Source of the DNA: Candidatus Anderseniibacteriota bacterium
GTDB lineage: Bacteria > Patescibacteriota > Andersenbacteria > UBA10190
Length of the DNA stretch: 9,170 bases
Direction of reading: 5' to 3'
Assembly (NCBI GenBank): GCA_003229735.1
Contig: QIFI01000018.1
Location: 1-9,170, forward strand
Position numbers and translations under genes: made by a program
Shown: positions 6,206 through 9,170 of the stretch, piece by piece
Position numbering within the stretch: the stretch's first letter is position 1
How the letters are laid out: the number at the start of each line of letters is the position of its first letter
The notes under the pieces: generated by a model
Told to the model about the DNA's origin: nothing
What the model saw: the letters and a program-made list of their open reading frames with translations, nothing else
Database searches by the model: none

Positions 6206-6658
6206 CTATTTGACTTCTTCGTCCAGGGCTTCTTCGATGCCGGCTTCTACTTCTTTCATAGTGACTTCTTTTTTGGGTTGATCTGGTTTAGCGGTCTTAG
6301 GGGTTTGGGTTTTGGGAGCGGGGTTGAGAATGTTTAATAATTCCGGGGATATTTCCTCGCGGCGATCGGTTTGAAGGATAGAAACGCGCATTATATTTTC
6401 GTGTTTGGTAAGGGCGGCGCGGAGATTTCTAATTTTTTTGGGATCGACTTGAGCCTGCAGAACCCGCACCCAGGCAACTTTTTGGTCGTGAATAGGGTAG
6501 TGGAGACGGCGGCGGCTGCCGGGGGAATCAGTGGGAGAGCTGAAAGAAATTTCACCGCTGGATTTGGCGATAATTTTGTCGATGTTTTCATCAAGCTGAT
6601 TTTTGGCTGATTCGTCAAGCCTAGGATTAGCCAGATAAGTAATCTCGTATTCGTTCAT
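6206..6658 (-). CDS. rpsF: 30S ribosomal protein S6
   Basis: S6 pairs with S18 on the platform of the small subunit. Residues 1-98 match the S6 fold: MNEYEITYLANPRLDE, then SRRRLHYPIHDQKVAWVRVLQ (the conserved R-L-YPI region) and KHENIMRVSILQTD. Residues about 99-150 are a charged extension with a Pro/Lys/Thr-rich stretch (PAPKTQTPKTAKPDQPKK) and an acidic end. Extensions of this sort are common outside the E. coli type but vary between lineages. The ATG at 6658 is the natural start of the fold. No Shine-Dalgarno site is seen, and a promoter-like pair ends 11 bases upstream. It is the first gene of the rpsF-ssb-rpsR group. Confidence 0.95.
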   Translation of the reverse strand: MNEYEITYLANPRLDESAKNQLDENIDKIIAKSSGEISFSSPTDSPGSRRRLHYPIHDQKVAWVRVLQAQVDPKKIRNLRAALTKHENIMRVSILQTDRREEISPELLNILNPAPKTQTPKTAKPDQPKKEVTMKEVEAGIEEALDEEVK

Positions 6659-6669
6659 ATGGTGGGTGT

Positions 6670-6698
6670 ATGGTAGGGCATTTAGGTATTTATTGCAA
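6670..6698 (-). promoter_or_regulatory. candidate rpsF operon promoter
   Basis: On the minus strand, TTGCAA (6698-6693), a 17-base spacer and TACCAT (6675-6670) are followed 11 bases later by the rpsF ATG. The expected transcript would have a leader of only a few bases, in keeping with the missing ribosome site. It lies just past the terminator of the upstream BON-like genes, where a fresh promoter is needed. Confidence 0.45.
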
Positions 6699-6735
6699 GA
6701 AAAAAGCCCGGGAGAAATTGGAAAAAAACGGGCTT
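6699..6735 (-). terminator. intrinsic terminator of the BON-like gene pair
   Basis: On the minus strand AAGCCCG (6735-6729) pairs with CGGGCTT (6710-6704) across an 18-base loop, and a T-rich run (TTTTTTCTT) follows. The stem overlaps the stop codon of the downstream BON-like gene. It separates this pair from the rpsF operon. Confidence 0.75.
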
Positions 6736-6952
6736 AGGCAACTTCAATTGAATCGATTATTCGTATATGGTGTGAGTGGCTTTCCCGCATGGCAATTTGC
6801 TGGGCTAGCTGCTTTTGATGCCAGCTAATTACCCGGCCTGACAGCTTGATGGTTCGCTGTTCGCTATCGGCGGTGGCGGTAACATTTTGGGCAATATGCC
6901 AGCGGTGGTGGGCTTTGATTTTACGATTGATTGATTCGGCAATTTCCAGCAT
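6734..6952 (-). CDS. short BON-like domain protein B
   Basis: This 72-aa protein is one BON-like unit: helix SINRKIKAHHRWHIAQNV, strand ATADSEQRTIKLSGRVISW, helix HQKQLAQQIAMRES and final strand HIRIIDSIEVA. The LSGRV-SW-QKQLAQ-...IEV pattern is that of the alpha/beta BON fold, found in osmotic-stress and membrane-associated proteins; the specific role is unknown. It resembles its upstream neighbour over its whole length, so the two are probably duplicates. The frame is open to an ATG at 7072, which forms a TAATG overlap with the upstream stop and would give 112 aa. But the ATG at 6952 has GGAG 6 bases ahead, and the extra 40 residues do not fit the fold. I therefore prefer 6952, with the long form as the alternative. 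Confidence 0.7.
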   Translation of the reverse strand: MLEIAESINRKIKAHHRWHIAQNVTATADSEQRTIKLSGRVISWHQKQLAQQIAMRESHSHHIRIIDSIEVA

Positions 6953-7071
6953 TGAAGTCTCCGGATCTGGTGGTGAAATGGGGTAAAGAACTAGATGAAC
7001 AAAACTACTTAATCCAGGCAGTTTTGTCAATCTTATATTTGCACAAGGTGATGAGGCTGTTGAATGTACCA

Positions 7072-7296
7072 TTAGGAAACTTCAATCTGGTTTCTAATGG
7101 ACATTGAACAAGGGGCGAAACGAAGAGCGCAGTCCTGGGAGATTTTTTTGTAATAATAACTGGCGGCCTGGCCGGTTAGCGTTAGAGTGTTGTTTTCGCT
7201 TGTTACAGTAAGATCTTTAATACAAAATTGGGTTGCTTCTCGAATTCTTTGGCTGATTGGCTTGTTTATATCACCAAGGGGATTAATTGATACCAT
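7072..7296 (-). CDS. short BON-like domain protein A
   Basis: This small protein (74 codons plus stop) is again a single BON-like unit: ISQRIREATQFCIKDLTV, then the strand ENNTLTLTGQAASYY, helix YKKISQDCALRFAP and a last strand MSIRNQIEVS. LTG-SYY-KKISQD-...NQIEV lines up with LSG-SW-QKQLAQQ-...SIEV of its neighbour. The open frame reaches back to a TTG at 7374, which would add a hydrophobic N-terminal segment (LLSLILLTALFLFLSLI). However, that TTG is the first base triplet of a perfect TTGACA -35 box, while the ATG at 7296 has AGGAG with 7-base spacing. I therefore take 7296; if the longer form were made, it would be a membrane-anchored BON protein. No function can be assigned. Confidence 0.65.
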   Translation of the reverse strand: MVSINPLGDINKPISQRIREATQFCIKDLTVTSENNTLTLTGQAASYYYKKISQDCALRFAPCSMSIRNQIEVS

Positions 7297-7345
7297 GACA
7301 GTTCTCCTGGAAATTAGGGAAAGGAAAAGGAACAAAGCTGTGAGT

Positions 7346-7374
7346 AATATGAGCGACAGAAGTATAGTTGTCAA
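7346..7374 (-). promoter_or_regulatory. sigma-70-type promoter of the BON-like pair
   Basis: On the minus strand, a perfect TTGACA (7374-7369), a 17-base spacer and CATATT (7351-7346, four of six) give the best promoter in the window. Transcription would start near 7340, leaving a leader of about 43 bases with AGGAG before the ATG at 7296. Confidence 0.6.
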
Positions 7375-7388
7375 GCGGCAAGTAATCG

Positions 7389-7483
7389 TAATTGCTCATC
7401 AGTTAGGGTGTCCCCTCTCCCCGGGCCGGGGAGAGGGCCAGGGTGAGGGGGTGGGATAACGGCTCTCAACCAGTGAGCGATTA
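7389..7483. repeat. GC-rich inverted-repeat element (copy 2), MITE-like
   Basis: CCCTCTCCCC (7413-7422) and GGGGAGAGGG (7428-7437) form a 10-bp perfect stem with a 5-base loop. Outer ends TAATTGCTCATCAGTT (7389-7404) and AACCAGTGAGCGATTA (7468-7483) are imperfect inverted repeats (12 of 16). The right end shares GTGAGCGATTA with copy 1 at 80-90. It lies between ychF and the BON-like genes. There is no clear target-site duplication and no T tract, so it may be a non-autonomous element or just a transcript-end hairpin. Confidence 0.55.
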
Positions 7484-7487
7484 TGGT

Positions 7488-8582
7488 TTAAACGCTGAAT
7501 TTGAATAACATTACGTCTCCGTCTTGAACCACATATTCTTTGCCTTCATCCCGGACCTGGCCGCGGGCTCGGGCGGCGGCGTATGATCCGGCGGCGGTGA
7601 GGTCAATATAGGAGACAGTTTCGGCGCGAATAAAGCCTCTTTCCATATCAGTATGAATTTGGCCGGCGGCCTGGGGGGCCAGGCTGTTTTTCGGGATAGT
7701 CCAGGCCCGGGATTCGGTGGGGCCGGTGGTGAGAAAAGTTATCAGGTTCAGGAGTTGATAGCTGGCCTTAATCAGGCGGTCTAGTCCGGTTTGATCGAGA
7801 TTATATTCTTTAAGAAATACCAGTCTTTCTTCATCGGTAAGTTCAGTCAGCTCCTGCTCGATTTTGATGCTTAAAGGAAGGGCCAGGCCATTGTGACTGG
7901 CGGCGAATTTGGTGAGCGGGGCGATAATCTGGTTGGTCTTAGCAATTTGGTTTTCGCCTAGATTGGCGATGTAGAGAACGGGCTTGAGGGTGAGGAGAGG
8001 CAAGTTTTTGATTAAAGCAAATTCTTTCGCGGTGAGGTTTAAATCACGGGCCTGGCCGCCATCAGATAAGTGGGATTGCAGTTTGATTAATATGGGTAGT
8101 TTGACTTTAGCTTCTTTGTCCTGGCTTTTGGCTAAATCGGAAGTGTGACTAACAATTTTTTCTATAGAGGCGAGATCGGATAAGGCCAATTCGGTTTCAA
8201 TAGTGGTGACATCATTTAATGGGTCTATCTGGTTATGGACGTGTTGAATGTCATCATCCTCAAAGAATCTGACGACGTGGGCGATTGCATCAACTTCCCT
8301 GATATGGGATAGGAATTGATTGCCCAAGCCTTCTCCCTGGTGGGCATTTTTAACAAGTCCAGCGATATCGACGAATTCGATAGTGGTGGGGGTGATCTTA
8401 ACTGATTTGGAGAGGGCAGCTAGTTTTTCCAAACGTTCATCGGGGACGGTGACAATACCTAGATTAGGATCAATGGTGGTAAAAGGAAAATTAGCACTCT
8501 CGGCGGATTGCTTGGTGAGAGCGTTAAACAAGGTAGATTTTCCGACGTTGGGCAGACCAACGATGCCGACTTGAAGACTCAT
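7488..8582 (-). CDS. ychF: ribosome-associated ATPase YchF
   Basis: YchF is a conserved Obg-family P-loop protein that prefers ATP to GTP, binds the ribosome and is linked to stress and redox responses. G1 is GLPNVGKS at 9-16, the switch region NFPFTTIDPNLGIV is at 31-44, G3 DIAGLVKNAHQGEGLG is at 72-87, and the G4 position reads NLGE (207-210), the NxxE form expected for ATP preference. A coiled segment lies around 128-230. The C-terminal TGS domain begins near 280 (LITFLTTGP) and includes SRAWTIPKNSLAPQAAGQIH, MERGFIRAETVSY and the ending DGDVMLFKFSV. Length 364 aa is standard. The ATG gives the canonical N-terminus. No Shine-Dalgarno site precedes it; a promoter-like pair ends 6 bases upstream. 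Confidence 0.98.
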   Translation of the reverse strand: MSLQVGIVGLPNVGKSTLFNALTKQSAESANFPFTTIDPNLGIVTVPDERLEKLAALSKSVKITPTTIEFVDIAGLVKNAHQGEGLGNQFLSHIREVDAIAHVVRFFEDDDIQHVHNQIDPLNDVTTIETELALSDLASIEKIVSHTSDLAKSQDKEAKVKLPILIKLQSHLSDGGQARDLNLTAKEFALIKNLPLLTLKPVLYIANLGENQIAKTNQIIAPLTKFAASHNGLALPLSIKIEQELTELTDEERLVFLKEYNLDQTGLDRLIKASYQLLNLITFLTTGPTESRAWTIPKNSLAPQAAGQIHTDMERGFIRAETVSYIDLTAAGSYAAARARGQVRDEGKEYVVQDGDVMLFKFSV

Positions 8583-8588
8583 GAGGCG

Positions 8589-8617
8589 AGAGTAGCGGGA
8601 AATGATGAGATGGTCAA
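8589..8617 (-). promoter_or_regulatory. candidate leaderless-type ychF promoter
   Basis: On the minus strand, TTGACC (8617-8612), a 17-base spacer and TACTCT (8594-8589) end exactly 6 bases before the ychF ATG. This is the TAnnnT-N6-ATG layout known from leaderless genes in Deinococcus and Actinobacteria, and it matches the arrangement in front of recA here. The -10 matches the consensus only at its three key bases. Confidence 0.45.
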
Positions 8618-8747
8618 AACCTGGGGAGGATATACAGGCGAATTGTGTCGAAGTGCTTGTTTCTTATTTCCAGATGGTTTTTAGCTGTTAATTTAAAGCT
8701 AAGTCACCACCGCAAAATAACTTAACCATCTCTCGCCCACTATGCAT

Positions 8748-8831
8748 CTTTCGACTTCGCTCAAGATAAACCAATCTACAACTTTTCTTCAATTAAGAAA
8801 CACTCACCCTTCGACTTTGCTCAGGATAAAC
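8748..8831. repeat. pair of TTCGACTTCGCTCA-type dispersed repeats
   Basis: Two 24-base copies (8748-8771 and 8808-8831), exactly 60 bases apart, differ at three positions. The core is TTCGACTTCGCTCAAGATAA. This is the well-known intergenic repeat (reverse form ending GAGCGAAGTCGAAGG) seen in many unrelated bacterial genomes. An open frame at 8742-8966 only arises from reading through it. Confidence 0.7.
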
Positions 8832-8847
8832 TGTAGTTATACTACAG
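8831..8847. other. small perfect hairpin
   Basis: CTGTAGT (8831-8837) and ACTACAG (8841-8847) pair perfectly around a TAT loop. It directly abuts the second dispersed repeat. No T tract follows on either strand, so its role is unclear. Confidence 0.4.
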
Positions 8848-8910
8848 CTCATATTTCTCGAACTGTGCGCAGTACTAGCGGTGAGGCGCGTCGCATCAGA
8901 AAAGCTGTAT

Positions 8911-8949
8911 CTTGGCACATATTGAACGAGATATGGCCAAGTTATTTTT
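8911..8949 (+). terminator. terminator-like hairpin, plus strand
   Basis: CTTGGC (8911-8916) pairs with GCCAAG (8936-8941), and CATAT (8918-8922) with ATATG (8931-8935). The result is an 11-bp stem with one bulged A and an 8-base loop, followed by TTATTTTTG. It has the form of an intrinsic terminator on the plus strand, yet no plus-strand gene lies upstream. It therefore hints at an untranslated transcript here, or termination of antisense transcription. Confidence 0.5.
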
Positions 8950-8993
8950 GGATGGCGCCTAAGTAACCGAGAGGAGAGGTAAGGTAGATAATA

Positions 8994-9064
8994 TTGAATG
9001 GCGAGGTCTTATTAGTGCCATTCAAACATCGGGTGTTTGATTTTTTTCGGGTGTTTGATTTTTT
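8994..9064 (+). terminator. hairpin plus duplicated terminator, plus strand
   Basis: TTGAATGGC (8994-9002) and GCCATTCAA (9017-9025) form a 9-bp stem. Its last three bases are shared with a second hairpin, CAAACA (9023-9028) and TGTTTG (9034-9039), that is followed by seven T (9041-9047). The loop, 3' arm and T run are duplicated exactly as an 18-base tandem repeat, TCGGGTGTTTGATTTTTT (9029-9046 and 9047-9064). The two hairpins cannot both form in full, which is the shape of an attenuator, or of an RNA end with two possible stops. Confidence 0.55.
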
Positions 9065-9100
9065 ATGCGCTTAATCAATGGTAGTGCCCTACTTTTTCCG

Positions 9101-9150
9101 TACCGGTTTCGATCAATTCGTCCTAAGTTTTCCTAACTTTCAAACCGGTA
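9101..9150. repeat. 9-bp inverted repeat with internal direct repeat
   Basis: TACCGGTTT (9101-9109) and AAACCGGTA (9142-9150) are perfect inverted repeats 32 bases apart, and each contains the palindrome ACCGGT. Between them TCCTAAGTTT (9121-9130) and TCCTAACTTT (9131-9140) repeat with one mismatch. It may be a protein-binding site or a leader structure for a gene beyond the window. Confidence 0.45.
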
Positions 9151-9170
9151 AATTCAACCTGATTTTAATG

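Larger units (their letters stand above)
8583..9170. other. 588-bp stretch without a credible gene
   Basis: No open frame here looks coding. The 74-codon frame at 8742-8966 is read out of dispersed repeats. I see no tRNA, rRNA, tmRNA, SRP or RNase P signature. The contents are the ychF promoter region, a weak 6-bp hairpin (8681-8702), the two 24-base repeats, and the series of hairpins between 8831 and 9150. Confidence 0.7.

Noticed and set aside
7297..7374. Hydrophobic N-terminal extension of BON-like protein A
   Set aside because: The TTG start is part of a TTGACA -35 box, and a strong AGGAG site precedes the internal ATG. Kept as an alternative only.
8742..8966. Plus-strand 74-codon open frame
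   Set aside because: It reads through two dispersed repeats (giving LSTSLKI and PSTLLRI) and hairpin DNA, has no ribosome site and no protein-like pattern.
8830..9050. T-box or other known riboswitch
   Set aside because: I see no T-box consensus (AGGGTGG...CCGCG) and no pattern of another riboswitch class that I know.

Overview
This window looks like chromosomal DNA from a Patescibacteria (Candidate Phyla Radiation) bacterium with roughly half GC. That assignment is an inference. It rests on compact single-copy housekeeping genes, an rpsF-ssb-rpsR cluster that lacks the usual trailing rplI, very short accessory proteins, and intergenic arrays of degenerate 7-bp units. No marker gene in the window fixes the phylum, and a tree of RecA, S6/S18 or YchF would be needed.

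Layout. Bases 1-178 hold a GC-rich hairpin element and a heptamer array. Bases 179-4174 carry three plus-strand genes: ftsK (DNA translocase), a RodZ-like helix-turn-helix membrane protein overlapping its end, and recA. Everything from 4213 to 8582 is on the minus strand. Read in that direction (right to left) the order is ychF, a GC-rich inverted-repeat element, two tandem tiny BON-like proteins, rpsF, ssb, rpsR, a large inverted repeat and a 30-bp tandem repeat, an RNHCP zinc protein, and an unrecognised 184-aa protein. Bases 8583-9170 have no credible gene. They hold dispersed-type repeats and several hairpins, including two plus-strand terminator-like structures.

How the genes work together. 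FtsK, RecA and SSB all act on chromosomal DNA (segregation, recombination, single-strand protection). S6 and S18 bind next to each other in the small ribosomal subunit, and YchF is a ribosome-associated ATPase. The BON pair, the RNHCP protein and the 184-aa protein are the poorly described part.

Regulatory reading. recA, ychF and rpsF each have a TTGnnn-N17-TAnnnT promoter-like pair ending 6-11 nt before the start codon and no usable Shine-Dalgarno site, which suggests leaderless or nearly leaderless mRNAs. The two BON-like genes instead have clear GGAG sites, and these move their likely starts well inside the longest open frames. The plus strand is rich in G and T over the whole window whatever the gene direction, so the minus-strand genes use C/A-rich codons and probably lie on the lagging strand.

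I did not find a clear new defence or mobile system. The least explained parts are the intergenic heptamer arrays, the structured plus-strand region at 8830-9150, and the 184-aa protein.
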